Assembly: GCA_037389465.1 (NCBI GenBank) | Contig: JAZARR010000167.1 | Span: 930,001-994,000 of the forward strand | DNA length: 64,000 bases | Direction: 5' to 3' | DNA from: Baylisascaris procyonis | Lineage: Eukaryota; Nematoda; Chromadorea; Rhabditida; Ascarididae | In this document: positions 43,601 through 58,200 of the stretch, in pieces | Numbering within the stretch: position 1 is the first letter of the stretch | Layout of the letters: every line of letters begins with the position of its first letter | Notes under the pieces: generated by a model | The model's input: the letters and a program-made list of their open reading frames with translations, nothing else | Told to the model about the DNA's origin: nothing | Database searches by the model: none | Program-made: the position numbers and the translations under genes

Positions 43601-46600
43601 ATCACTTCTGACGCTATCAATACGGTACCTTTGATAAAAGATCACCTTCGGCAGTTTTCCTCGAAACAATTTAAAACTCTATTTACTGGGTCAATAACAG
43701 AGGTCTCAATAGTGTGCTCACATCGTCGCTGATTTCTTCTCGCTACCATAATACCTAAGCTCACCTTGATCTCAGGTAGCAGGGTATTCAGGGTAATAGT
43801 CAAGGATCTTTTTATCAGGTCGTTTGCAGGCTATCAGAATTGGGTCCTCCACATGTGACGCTGGACATATTTCTAGCGGTATCCTAGAGGAATTTGTTTC
43901 TGCACCACTTTTGCACTTTTGTTCCGCTTACCTACTAAACTTTTCCCATCCTAGTGCGAATGCTTTCGTTTGGTTGATGTTGTTAGATTGTATAATTTTA
44001 CAGGTAATATCCAAAATGTTTTTGATTCAGTTAATGATATCTATCAAAGAAATTTGTTGGAAAGACACACATCTCTGTCGGAAACACCCACAAAACCAGC
44101 TTATCGTTAACTTTAAACGATTTGCATCGTCTTCGTCTGTTACAGGCCCTTGTATCACCTAGTGAGGTCAAGTCTCATGAACATATTGCACGCTTTTTCG
44201 TTATTCTATTCTCGATGACTTTATTGGGGATAAATATTACTTAAATTTGTTTTTAGGATATCTGGAAGCTGTTTTCCCCTAAGATTTCCAGTAGATATAG
44301 ATTAGTGTCGGGATGCAATTATCCGTATTGGCTGTAAAATCTTCGGCGTTTGTTGTTTCGATTTAGTTATGTCGTGAACCTCCCATTTTTTTAAATTCTT
44401 TGGATCGAACTTATTCTGCGCTATCTTTCTAGTTCATAATTGACAGACGTCATTTAATTTGCATAAATATTTCTTTTCGAATAGAACTGCAGAAGCGTTA
44501 AATTTATGATCTACCTGTTTGTTGCATCTACCTGGTTATTAAGGGCTTTCAAAGAAAGGTAAGAACTTAATTGCTTTCGTCTGAGTGCATTGGTTTCAAA
44601 TGTCACATAAATAATATTAGTTGTTTGTTCGAATTTTTCTTTGCATAAATTTGCTCTTTTTTTTGTATTGTACCGTTCATTGTGAAAGCTTGCATCGTTT
44701 ATTAAGATTTTCTTTATCAAATCGCATTTTGTTTCAGATAGAATTTATTGCCCTTTTATCTTTATCAGCATAGATGTTACCCTCTATATTTGCAATTTTG
44801 TTTTTAACTCTTTTAGTTTATATAAGTTTTTGAATAAATATTTTTCTGTTTGCTTCAGAAGATGATGAAGTCAACGAACTGAAGACACCTCGAAAAATTT
44901 ATGGATATAGTGGCCAAATGTATAATTTAAATGTGAAGTTTATATGCAAAATCTGAATCGTAAGCAGAATAATTTGTTATCTAGTTTGCACACTTTACAT
45001 GGGCGTATATTCTGAGCACGAGTTCACTCGACTCAATTTTTTCAGCGACCAAACGAGGTGGCATCATCAGAATTTGCAAATCTCATACTCTTTAACCGCA
45101 GTTAAAGGAGAATGCAAAATTTCCATAGAATAGAAAAATTGTCACTTAATAATTTGCGAAATTTTATGCTTTTTATAAATAATTTGTGAAATTTTAATGT
45201 TTTTTATTCCCACTGAAAATGTAGGATTTTCTTTCTTCCTTTTAAGAGCTAATACTTTGCAAAAATCGACAGATTTAGATAACAAAGGTAAAATTTTACC
45301 TGAATATAATAGCAAAGAGAATAATTGGTAGGGAGAATAGCGCTGTGATCAAATAATTGTAAATACCTTTGGTTACACCCTCCTATAAACAATTTTGATA
45401 TTAGAAGAGGACTTTTTTGAAAAAAAAAAAGAGAAAATATTGATCGGAATAATCAAAGTAAGAATTGCTGATTTCTAAGGTAAGCAAACATTAGATTTGA
45501 TAACATTCTGGAAGACTTTATTGAATGGATATAAATCAACACAAGAGGGAAATGGGGTTATTTCTAAAATTCTCTTCCTTCTCCTTTCAGCTATCCTAAT
45601 GTAGCTAACGACTGACTTGAACAATTAAAAAAGTCTTTCACATCAAATCTAAGTTGATTGCATTTTGGAATATCTGTGCAATGAATTGACGATTATTGAA
45701 AATATCATGAAGAAGGAAAAAAATAACCTAATTAATGATTAGAAGGTTCTAATAAACGTTCTCTTAATGGATGATTAAAATAATAGTATATTAAAAAGCT
45801 TTAATAATAGAAATAATAGTAAAAATAAATGAGTTAATAGCTCACTGTAACAGTGATAACACGTAGAGATACGGCTCCTTTCGGTTCACCATTCACATAG
45901 CACTCGTATCGTCCATCATCTTCTTCAACAAGTAACGGCCAAATCTGAACCAAAAAAACCGATATTTTCTTCATTAAGTCTCCTTGAATTCATCAAAATT
46001 CCATTAATTACGAGCAAACAATTTTTACCAACAAAAGTTATATATTTTTGCATCCTTATTGATCAATCTAGAATACAGAAATAAACTATTCTTTCCATCG
46101 TACAGCTATTTTTCTCATTATTTTTGTAGTTTACAGGTTTCGATGGAATACCGGCTTAAAAAGAACTCTTTAAATGCCTGAACAGGTGAATATTTACAAC
46201 GATTTTTCATTAGATCAGATTCTCTCACGCCTTCTAACAATGATGAAGGAGATGAAAGATTCTCTTCTAAGGAGTCATAAGTGAGCACTAAGGAAGTATT
46301 TCATGAAAGTGGTTGCACAAATAATTTGAATAACATAAGGGTAAGATGGATTCTGCTTTGTTCACACATTGCCATTAAGAATCATTCAACGGCTCTATTT
46401 ATAAACACATTCATCTTCTTTTTCAAAAATTCACCTAATAATTCGGCGTTCTCAAATAAGATTAATTTAAAAAAGGCTGAAAAAATAAGATGCATCTAAC
46501 CTCAAGCTGCTTTTCAGGATTTATTCGAATACGCCATGATATTGCAGAGCTTCTCTCAAATTTTATTCCATCTATATACCACTCGACCGTTTGCTGCAAT

Positions 46601-49600
46601 CATATGCAAATATATTGGAAAAAAGTTTTCTGAAGGAAGCAGTGAATGATGCTTTACGATCTCATTATATACATTCATATCACTGTAAAAGTTTCTTCAT
46701 GACACATTAAGTATTTAGCGCATACAATTTTGTGATATCTACATTTAAATTTATCTTAAAATTTCAAAATATTGACAAACTTATTTTCGAAATTATATTT
46801 TGATATTATTGATATTTCTGGATGGTACTCTATTGCGATATCATTTCTTATCATACTTTATATTCTCGGTAAGTTTATTATCAATGATGTTTTTATCACT
46901 TAATGATTCTATTTTTTTCCGATGGTTTTTATATTTACCACCGCAACTTATCAATGTACACACTTTAGTTTGCTTACTATCGGTGATAAACATTTTGATA
47001 TCGATTATAAAGAAAATAGTACATATTTGAAATTGCGATTCTAATAATTATTGTTGAAGAAAAAATTGTAATTCTTTTTCTAGGTTAATGCTTAACGTGA
47101 AAGATTATATAAGGAATTGGTGTAGGGTGTATATTGTACGCATCAAACTTAATGAATTTGGTGGTTTCAGTTGTCCCCGACGGTAGAAGAAACTGGTCGA
47201 CACGCAGACAGACTCGTCGACACTCAGATAGACTCGCGGACACGCAGACAGACTCGTCGACACTCAGATAGACTCGTCGACACTCAGATAGACTCGCGGA
47301 CACGCAGTAAACACACGTGGATACATGATACTAACATAATGCACTTTGCAAATGCAAATTTGCATAAATGGAATAAAATCTTAATATTGCTATTGAAAAA
47401 CATTTAAATAATCATAGCTTGGATGAACGTAACTGCTTTATCATGTTTGTTCACGTCCGGACATTCCATAATAAGGAAAAGACCAGCGATAAGTTCGAAG
47501 TCGATATTTGAATGACCCAATATGAGCTTGTAGACGGCTTGCTTGCCAAGGAAAACCGCTTTCAGGATGACCTTTTTCGCCGATCCACTCATCTTCCCGT
47601 TTACTTTCTTCTTCTCTTGGGCTTTCTTCTTTCGACCTTCTTTCAGGCGTCTTTTTATCGAATTGGGTAGCGAAGATTTGTGTTTCTTCTCTTTCCTTCA
47701 ATGTTAATTAAAGTTGACTGCGATAAGCCAACTTTATAGGCGATAAATTTGGCTCATCATAACCAACTTTAAAACTGATAGAAGTAATGATGAAATTACG
47801 TTCTGTAATAGGTGATATGGTGATAATTACTTTCACTGCTTAGCAAAATTATAGATATATATCCATATATAATAAAAGCGTAGTAAATTTCCATTTAAAA
47901 ATTCCCACTGCAGTCTTCACAGAAATGCAACAATGATCAATTTATTTAGGGTCTTATTCGATTTATGAATGGAAATAATTAAGCATAGTTCGACAGCACG
48001 CCTGTAGTATTATTCGGCTATTTACTGTAGTTTTGTTGATTGGTGTCATACGGTAAATACACCTACGGTAAATACGGTAAATCCTAGCACACGGCAAAAT
48101 CACTTCATATTTTGCTATGATTGTCGAGGAGTTTACTTGAATAGGTCCGTTTCAGTCTCACTTAAAAAAACAATAAATAAGATTTAAGCGAACTTGCTTC
48201 GCATATTTTTGCACCGGTGGACAATGTCCACTAAGAACCTTTTTGTCATATTCGGCTGGATCAAGAATTGCGCATTCCATCAGTTGTAAACGACTGAGCG
48301 AAATAGTTTTATCGTTATTCGAGCTTTCCGCTTGCCATCGACGATCTATAACAAATAGAGACAATAGCATTAATAGACTACCCCGCATCCTCGCATTCAA
48401 TCAGCAAACACTGACGTGAGACCTATTCAAATATGTCCATGTCAATTATTTACAAAAGCCCTTGTTTTCCGCAAATTTTCGAATTTTTGCAAATTTTCGC
48501 AGAAAAGCATATCATAACTCAGTCGTAGTTCTTTTGTGTGTGCTCATGTCGGTGTCTGTCTGCGTGTCTGTTTCAGTGCTTTCATCTCACAAGGCATAAA
48601 AGCTATAGCTACGAAATTCACTTCTTGCTATAGGATGTGCTATGCTCATTCATTCGGATCGATCATTTTTATAAGCTGATGAGTTTTATAACTGTATTAT
48701 AAGATTTCAGGATCAAATCTACATCCACCACTGGTGGATTCGACCCAAAAAAGCATTGTTCTGTGAAATAATATCGGAAAAATATGTCAGTAGTTCATTT
48801 GCTAATGCTGTGAAAAATTTCGTTCGCTGCGAATAGAGAAAATTGTAAAAAACACATATTTCGCAGATGTAATCGGGACTAACCGCCACCTCATTTCTAT
48901 CTCTTTTTAGTAACAATAGAATATTTTCGTTCAGAATTCCTCTCTCATTCTGCGATAGTTTGTGTTTTGCAATCTTTTCGATGATATGATTGTCATTTGA
49001 TACTTCGTTTGCTGATATTAACTGATAATAAGTGATAGTAACTTGACGGAGATATCGCTGCACTAACTGATAATAACTTGTAACAACTTGACAGGGATAT
49101 TATTGTACTGGCTGCTGCAACTAACTGACAAGATGTAGGCGATTCTTGGTTTAAGTAGATTCGTTGCTTGCAGTAGTGTGTTTTATCCGATAGAAAATCG
49201 TTTTTAACGTTCTTGATGATGATCCCTAAGGTACCATCGCGTAGATCGATACTCGAGTGATAGGCGCAATGATAAAATTATTTCTTTTTGCGCCTTCTTT
49301 AAAAAGATAATTTTTATTGTTTTTTAACTTTAATTTACGCGTTTACAAATAAATACCTGTTGTCTCTTTATTATATTATCAAATCGTTGCATAAATTGGA
49401 ATCGATAGCTAAAATGACTCTTACTGGATGTTGTTGCGCTATCATACAATAATACGATAAACTATGCATGTATGTGAAGTGCAATATATTTACAGGCATG
49501 ACTGAGCGGCTATTAACGATCGTTGAAAACAATGCTTGCCAAAGCTTAATGTTTAATAATGCTTGAAGTTTAATTTAATGTTTTTGTTCAAGCTTTATTC

Positions 49601-51779
49601 AATAATGAGCATGAAAAAGCATAACCGATAGCAGAATCATCTTAAACAGCAAATCTAGCATATGATAGTGCTTCTTGTGAGCAACATTACATTAACGGGT
49701 AACGCTGGTACTATAATATGACGGCTGTTTTATGAAAAATGCACAATTCAACAACAAATCTGTGTGCCTGTGTTATTTTCATCCTTGTGCACTTGTGCAA
49801 GTTTGCACCAAGCAGTGCACATTATGATAGTGTCGGCTTTTGTATGTCTGTCTGTGCGTATCTGTCCGACAATTTCAATCCGAAAAGCATTAAAAATGAA
49901 GTAATAAAATTTGTTGGACGTGCTATATTATCACAGATGGCTATCGATAGCAATGGACTTATCGAGTGGACTCCTCACTTTAAAAAGGATCATATGCAGG
50001 ATAGAGTGCCAAAAAATGCGTTAGATTTATATGGTTAGATGGGTCGGTTAAATATAAATGCATTATTCCACATCTTTATTAATTGTTGGTAAGTTATGGA
50101 AGTGGTTACTCAAGTGAGCAGAATGCAAAAAGCGCTCATCGCGCCAGCTTATTTGACATACCTCTAGAAAGAAGAAGCAAAAATCTCTGAATTGCTTTGA
50201 TTAGAGTCAACTGTCATCTTTTTAGCTAACGAAAAATTTAAAAAAAGAGATGCATTCAGAAAAATTTCGTGTTAACACAAGGAAAATGAATCAAAGTTCC
50301 AATGACGAACGAATCACGTCGATAAACATTTTAATTCTTTATTTCTATGACAGGCACAATTTTTACTGTTTAGCTTAAAAGATGACAGTGCAGCTTTCTT
50401 TTTTTGTCGGCGGCTGTCGTTTGCTTTTTCGTCCATGTTGTGTCTGTCGTAAATGCAGGGAAGGAGCGAGGAAGCTGAACTCTTATTTCCGCTGTCTGTA
50501 CACATTAACATTCACCATTTTTTTCAGTCTTTCTTTTTTAAATGTAATAACGACGTGAAGTTTTTTTTTTTTTGCAGAAAATGGCAAATGAAAAGTTCGA
50601 AATTCTTCAAAAGTTATTCTCAGTTAGAATTCGCGATTCTCTTAAGGCACTGCCTTCATATCTGTTCTTTTATTCATATACAAAAATCATTTGGACGTTT
50701 TGTATTTCGCAATTTTTAAGCTAAATTTCCTCAATGCAATATGTGGATAACATTCAATTGTATTTTCTCGTTTTCGACTTTTTATCACAAACGATAATCT
50801 TGAGGCGCTCTTCCACAATTAGTGTTAAACCTTTATTAAACTTAATTTCAACAAACTGTCAAGAGTTCCGTCGTCTTTTAAAGGTGTACTTCAGTTTTAA
50901 ATTTGCACTGATGTAGCATTGCTCATCCAATTCAATGATTTGCCTGCATGCTTTGTGTTATCATAACACAGTTATTTGTCATTTGAGAGGCACTTATTTT
51001 CAGTGCTTTCATTCTTCGAATTTTACTGAAAACAAATTGACCTCTTTTTTGATATCAAGAAGATTGTGTCAGTTAGTTAAACATAGGCTTATTCGAGCGT
51101 CGTATAACCTGCTTGGCTCACTGTCCACTTCATTCAGACCTAACGTCTTTCGCTTGTACTTCCTAGTGCGCTGTCTACTTTCTGAGCAGGCATCTTTCAA
51201 GAAAAGACCCGATCGTAATCTGACTATGCAGTGTAAATTTTTGCGTCAAGTTCGTATCTTCTATTTCTTGAGGTAAGCATAGTGAAGTGCGAAATTGCAA
51301 GTATTCAGAAATAGAGATTTTAAAAAGTGATAGGTGCTAACAAGGAATAGAAATAAATACTGAAACATTGTTTGCTACATTTGGTTAGCTAGGCAATTAG
51401 ATGAGCGTCCATCTAGCTGAAATTTCATCAAATATGCAAATTCGACCCCTATATCAGTTATGTAAGCGATTGAAGTGGTCGAATTCTACTTAACAAGCAC
51501 GTAAGCAAGGAGGGCATGGAGCATGCATAATTCTCTCTCCTCTTCTGTTTCGCCGGAAATCTTTGGAAGAAACTGGCCAAAATTTGCCGATATGTAGTGT
51601 CTAATGTCAAAAGTTTCGTTCATTTTAGTGTTTTTCTCTGAAATTCTTGATACAAAATGTTTTTTCTTCACTGGGTTTGTTTATGCTATAACCGTGCTTA
51701 CTTCCCGATAGATTTTATTTGTGGGTACTCTTTAATTCATCTGTTGATGTAAGTGGGGTTGGAAGGTTATCCGCGTATT

Positions 51780-51823
<44 letters not shown>

Positions 51824-54800
51824 GTTATCCGCATATTCCTATAAGGTTATCTCAAGTAAAGCAAGTCGTTTTCTTTATTGCCCTATAAAATTTATTAATA
51901 TTTAGATATTAAGGGAATGGCTCTAATAGTTTATAAATAGACAAGAAGCACTCGATGGATCTATTTTTGTCGTTTTTTAAATTATATTTTTATTGATTTA
52001 TTTGACTGACATATTATCTGTTTTGGTTTCATTTTCTCAGTACAGACTTCGAGATGTCCATGACAGTTGCCGGTTGTTTTTAGTGTTGAATGAAAATAGA
52101 TTTGTTGTTTCCTCCTTTAATGATAACAACTGTATGCAGCATTTCGGATGGGAAGTGGAGTCGATCTTCAAGCCGATCCTATCCCATGGACCGATCCTAC
52201 ACGCGCAGAATATAGAGTATATATATATGAATGTTTCAGTGTAAACTTTCAGTGAATTTTTCTAATAAAGTTTAAATGTCCAAAATGAAATATTTGAAGC
52301 GTACAAATGTTGCAGCTTGGATACTGCGCTCAGTGAATGGCAAACTGCCATAATTTTCTCAACGTCATATAGTGCTCTAAATTCCAAAGCTTCCTTCTTA
52401 TTTGTTCTTGAAGAGTCAACTCACCATTCGCATCTCCCTGCTTCATGTCTAATAACCAAATTAGTTTTATAAATTTGTGTACATTGAATGGTAATTAACA
52501 AATAAAATTCTCACAACTCTTTTTCGGTTCTTTGAGTGAATAGGTAAGCATTTTTTGTGATTATACATTGATTACCTCACTAATTCTGAAACATCGAAAA
52601 TTTAATGGTGATTGGAAACTTGAAAACAGGCGCATTACAATGCATGAGGGAGGCTTTAGCATCTCTTAAAATGGGCATGTTTTCGAAGGTATTAATTGGG
52701 AAATGCAGTCTTTGTTGAAAGCTTATTATTCATAATTTATTAAAAGTGGCATGTGGCTTTCGCAGGCGAATTGTATTTTGCGAACCTTTGCGAAGTCGGA
52801 TGCGAATTGCCACTGTCGCATGAGAACTGGCAATTTGCAGCCGAATTTACTGCCTGGTATTCCAATATACTCTGCACTCGCATGAAAGCAATTATTTTTG
52901 CATGAGAATATGTATTACGATGAAGAATAAAATGTTATACGCTTGTAATTTATACATTAATAATCTGTTTCACAATCATTACAGTATTATGTTTTACGGG
53001 CGTCGTCTCTGCTTCCTTTTATTCCCCTCTTTCGTTTGAATACCAGTTCTGAGTATTCCTCTGCGGGGCGCAATCATTGCGGATGGTGATTGCACCTTCG
53101 AGTTAGGTGGGGGCGGACGGGGTCGCCTATGATCGCCAATTTGCGTCAGATTTTTCTCGATTCTGTTAACCGACTCTCAGAGTGTCTCATCATGAAAGCA
53201 AAATTTCTAATGAAGAAGGTTCCCCCGTTACCCACGTCAATAGTGCCGAGAAGCATGTCATAAGACTTGACATGATATGCTGCATCCTGCTAGCTTTTGC
53301 ATCCCAGTCAACAACTCACTCGGTGTTTTAGAATGCCGAAAACATAATCAAACACATGCAATAGTGCATTTGCTTAGAGTGGATCTCAACGAATGAGGCT
53401 AAAAGTTAGTAGAGAAGATAATTCTATACTTTATTTTTCACTCATTAGATTTCAAAGTTCTGAATTTAGTGATTCCTAGCTTGAAAATGCTCTATGGACG
53501 GACACTTATGACCCTCAATACCTATAGACGTAGTCTTGGCTCAACGTTATAAACATAAACTTGTAAGGCCATATAAAAATTCCAACATAATCAATAAATC
53601 GCTACTATTTAATGTGCTTTCTAGTGATTATATGAGCAATAAATATGCGTTGAAGTTTTTTGCTTATTTAGCATTAAATAGTTCAGAATGGAAAAGTTTA
53701 TTGGCGCATTTATAGAAGCTCAAAGAATATTTCTGTTCAGAAATCATATTTCTATTGAAGTACCTCGCATGTGGTATATTTCTATAAACGAATGCCACAA
53801 ATCAACGAGAAAAACTACTTGAATTACTCGCATTATTTGTGCATTATAGTAGCACATTCTATAGGCGCTTTTCTTTGAGAGGTGCTTGTGCAATTTTTGG
53901 TTGCAAAGATTGGCGTAGGTCAATGTGACAAGAAAACGTCTTTTTTTGATGTGTGCTTAAAGTCTGCAACGCGTAATGCAAACATTGCAAATGCAATGTT
54001 TGATTTGCAACAGCAAAGATCAAATTCATTGAGTTGATTGAGTTGGCGACGATTCTATTCGAAATAAAACTAGTTTTTTAATACTCAGCTTGCGATATGC
54101 ACCTATCCGGCCCCAAGAATACCACGCTGGTGAAATATTGCATTCAAAAAAATCCCCTTTGATTTTGTTCATGGCACATTTGAAGTTGTATGTTGTGCGA
54201 ACAGAGATTTTTCGATTGATAGGGAGAAAGGGGAGCGGGAGTCGAATGGATTTGTCGAGATTAGCCCCCTACCCCTCTGGTAAAAAATTTAGAGAAATGC
54301 TCCCAGATGAGGATCCGGATACGGATTGGTTGAAATCGGTTTGAATGCGGATTGCAGGCCAAATTGTTTCTACGATATAGATCGATGTTGCTAAGATGCA
54401 AGAATATTTTCGTTGCTATAAAGGATTAATTAGAAGAGTATAAAGACGTTTTTGGACTACAGATTTCGTTCGGAAATTTATGCAGCGATCGAGTTTGTGA
54501 ATTTTAAAAGCTTTTATAAAATCTATCATAAATGTATTTCCCTCTCCAAGCAACTCTTAAGTTGCACCAATCTGCACATACGTTTCGAAAATAATTTATA
54601 CTAAAAATTTATTCTACTTAAATAGACCACATATAATTTTATTATTAATTGTAGGATACTGCACCATTAGAACCCTAATGGCGAGAAAAACAGGTGAAAA
54701 GATTTTTTTTAAAATACAAAGCTTAGTCATTCTTTCTTATATACCTGTCACGTTAATGGAAATTCTCATTGCAACACAGTCTCTAACATGTGCATTTGGC

Positions 54801-55263
54801 GTGTTATAGTACTCTTGAATTTTTAATGTGCACTATTTGAATAATACACGTGTTCCGCCTGAATATATTAACGTTGTTTGGTAAGTGGAGAGCAAATAAA
54901 GGAAAGAGAGACAATCTAGAAAGCAAAAGCAACAGAGCTGCGAAGAAACGAAATTGAAAGAAATAAACTATAAACTTTAATAGAAAATATGATAGTATTT
55001 ATAAGTAATTGTATATCATTGTTTATAAATATTTATATATCCAATACAGAGAACGAAGATATTCGTAAAGAATAGTGCAGACGAACGTCAAATTACTAAA
55101 TGCTTGCAAGTGCAGCTAAAGTAGAGAAAGAATAACATGAGTAGACCGCTTTTGCTTCGATGCAGTAGATCTTTTATGAAAAACCTAAACAACAATGTGA
55201 ATATGATAGTAATAAAATGCTAGGAACTACGTGGGTTTTTATTTATTTGTTTATTTACTACTC

Positions 55264-55294
<31 letters not shown>

Positions 55295-58200
55295 GCTCAT
55301 TCTTTTTCTTCTATTTTTTTGCAAATTGTGCGTGACCACTTGCAACATATGTTGTGTATTTGCATCGCAAATGCCTTGTGCGTTTCGTTTCTGTTCATTC
55401 GTCATTGAAAAACATTCTAGAATACATCCTTCATTGATGTAGATAAATATTTCCTCTTGCCGTCTCTTAGCATCCGCTTCATTCGTTTACCAAAATTTCA
55501 TTCTCGCATTTAGGATGTTATGGTTCATTTTTTTAGAAATGTATTTTTTATAAAATGTAAAACTAATTTTCGTGCATTTCGTAGGTCTTTAAAAGAGATA
55601 TTCTAGATGCTTTTTAGTGAAATATAATTTTAGTTCGACAGATCTGAATTGCCTTCGAGGTATTTTTCAGCTATCAGCAATAGCAGTTATTAGTCCATTA
55701 TTGAATATTTCAGCAACTCTTATCGAATAAATTGCAGCCATTTATCGTAATTGTTACTAATATATTAGCATAGCCGGTACTATTGCAACCGTTTACTAGA
55801 TATTTTATTGTATTTGCTATTTCCTTCTTATGTTTTTATTATTGGCTTTCAACGGCACAAAAATTTGCTTGGAAACCCCTAAAGCCTCCTCAATAATAGC
55901 CAATCAAAGCGGACGGCTGCATCTGTTTTGAACTTTTACTGCATATTACGGTCAGATATGCGACGACGACAACAAACACAAATGCTAGTTTACATAGACA
56001 TGTTAGGTTGTATGGCATAGTGCACATCTTTCATTAAAAATAATAAAATTGCACAGGTGAACTAGTTCAACGTCAATAGTTTACATACCAGTGCCCATCT
56101 TGCTAATGCATGGAAAAGCACGCTCGGTGAGATGGGCAAAATTTGAACGTTTTGCATTTCGACCAATCGAGTCGAGCAATTGTTTTTTTTTTCACACCTT
56201 TTGCATTTTATCCTGATGCTGCAATGAGGATCTGTTTTTCGACTATTCCCGATCGGTTATGAAATAACCAATGGGGTATAGTCGAAATGAATCTATGAAT
56301 AAATGAATAAATAAATAAATAAATAAATAAAAATAAATAAAGATATGAAATAAATCTAAATGACAATTTTATTGTCATAGAAGGTTGAGTAAAATCTTTT
56401 CATTTATGCAAGAATATTGTCGAGCATGTTGCGCATTTTAACGCTTTTTTAGCTTACTCAAAATTTAAGAAACTGTAATGCGCTCTTTACTAGTCTTTTT
56501 ACTAAGTGATTTTAACTTTAAAGTTGAAGTTAAAGCAAACATTTCGCTCATTTTTTCACTGTTTGTAATAAAACAGCGTGAAAGTGGATCATCGTTCACA
56601 GTGAATATCTTTTGGTTTATACCTGTGTTATACCCATAATTATACATCTATCTGAGGTACACCTACATCGCATCATTTTTATTCTATCACTATCATAAAC
56701 ACACCAAATCGCTCGTTTAGATTGGGGCGGAGTTGGGTCGCATCCACCAACTCAATCGCGATCGGTTGCTAACTTCAATGGGCCATTCGTGCTTTCTAAA
56801 ATGATGAACGTTAGTCTCGAATAAATTTTGCTCTGTGATATATCGTCGAAATATTTATTTACCTATTATTATTGACATTTATTTGCTTCAATATATTCAA
56901 ATTTATCGTTTATCGATTTTTTCTACAATTTTATCGATTAATCGATCTGTACAAATTTATTGATTTGAACAAAATGTCTTCATTTTGAGTTGATTACCGT
57001 TGTAATATCGTAATTCTAAAAGTGTCACACTGCTATTTCCGGTCGAACACAGTGACGTGATTTAATTCTCTACGACCGCTATTACTCAACAAAAGCCACT
57101 GAATAGCTGCTACTGTAAGCAAACTGAAAACAAATGGACCGAAAACGGTTGGTTTCTACTTCGAAAATTTGCACTTGTAATTTAGAACGTAATGGATGAG
57201 AGTGATGAGTAATCGTTTGAAAAAGAGGTCAAAGGTCAAGAAATCATCGAGATCAAGCTGAGGTGACTCGCGGATAAAGGGGATCTGCGATACAATGCTT
57301 TTCGCAGCATGAGTTCGAATACGTTGATTGGCAATGCAATGTTGTAAAAGTGTAGTCTGATTTGCCCATTGTGAAAGTCTAATCTAAGCTGATACATTCG
57401 TAGGCGTGTGGGTATGATGTTTTGATTTTTTTCCACTTGAATAAAGCATCTTCATTTGCTTCTAAAAATCAAGGAGGTGAGAAAAGAGAATTGAGAAAAG
57501 AGAATTATTAGCATCCATTTTCACTCGCCATATGAGCTTAAAGGGAAGCTGCATAGATTTTTATGCATTTTGGGAGTCTAATCAATATCGCTTCGAAGTT
57601 GCAAATAGATTTTACTTGAGAAATATTTGGGTGCAGTATTAACGCTTCGAGGTTTCAGTTGAAAAGTTTTCGGCGGAAATGGTCTTGGGGGGGGGGGAGA
57701 AGGATGGGAAAGGAAGGAGAGAGATTGGGACACAATTAGGTAAGTGTAATGCATTTCAAGATACTATGGTCAAAACATTTATTCTGGTGCCAGTTTCCGT
57801 TATCATAAAATTTGCGTAGTTCTTTAGTTTGCAAAAAAATGTTCAATAGTTGAGCATTATGAAATTATATTATTAGCATTAAAATAGCAGCTTATGAAGC
57901 TCACTCCAATGGATTTACTAAATTTCGCATGCGCTACAGTGGGTCGATTGTATGAAACAACAAATGATTGCACAAATTTATTCGGCTTCTACTTATTAAT
58001 TTTTGTTGTGTGACCATTACGAAGGACTTTTCTAGTTGAACCATTTAAAGATATTGCTGAATCGTAGCAGATATTAATATGCAAACGTAGCAAATATTAA
58101 TATACAACAGTGTACGATCATAATTAGGCAGTACTTCAAGTAAAGATGTGCAACACTTTTACGCTGATGTCTTGCCTTTCTAGATCATTATAATATCACA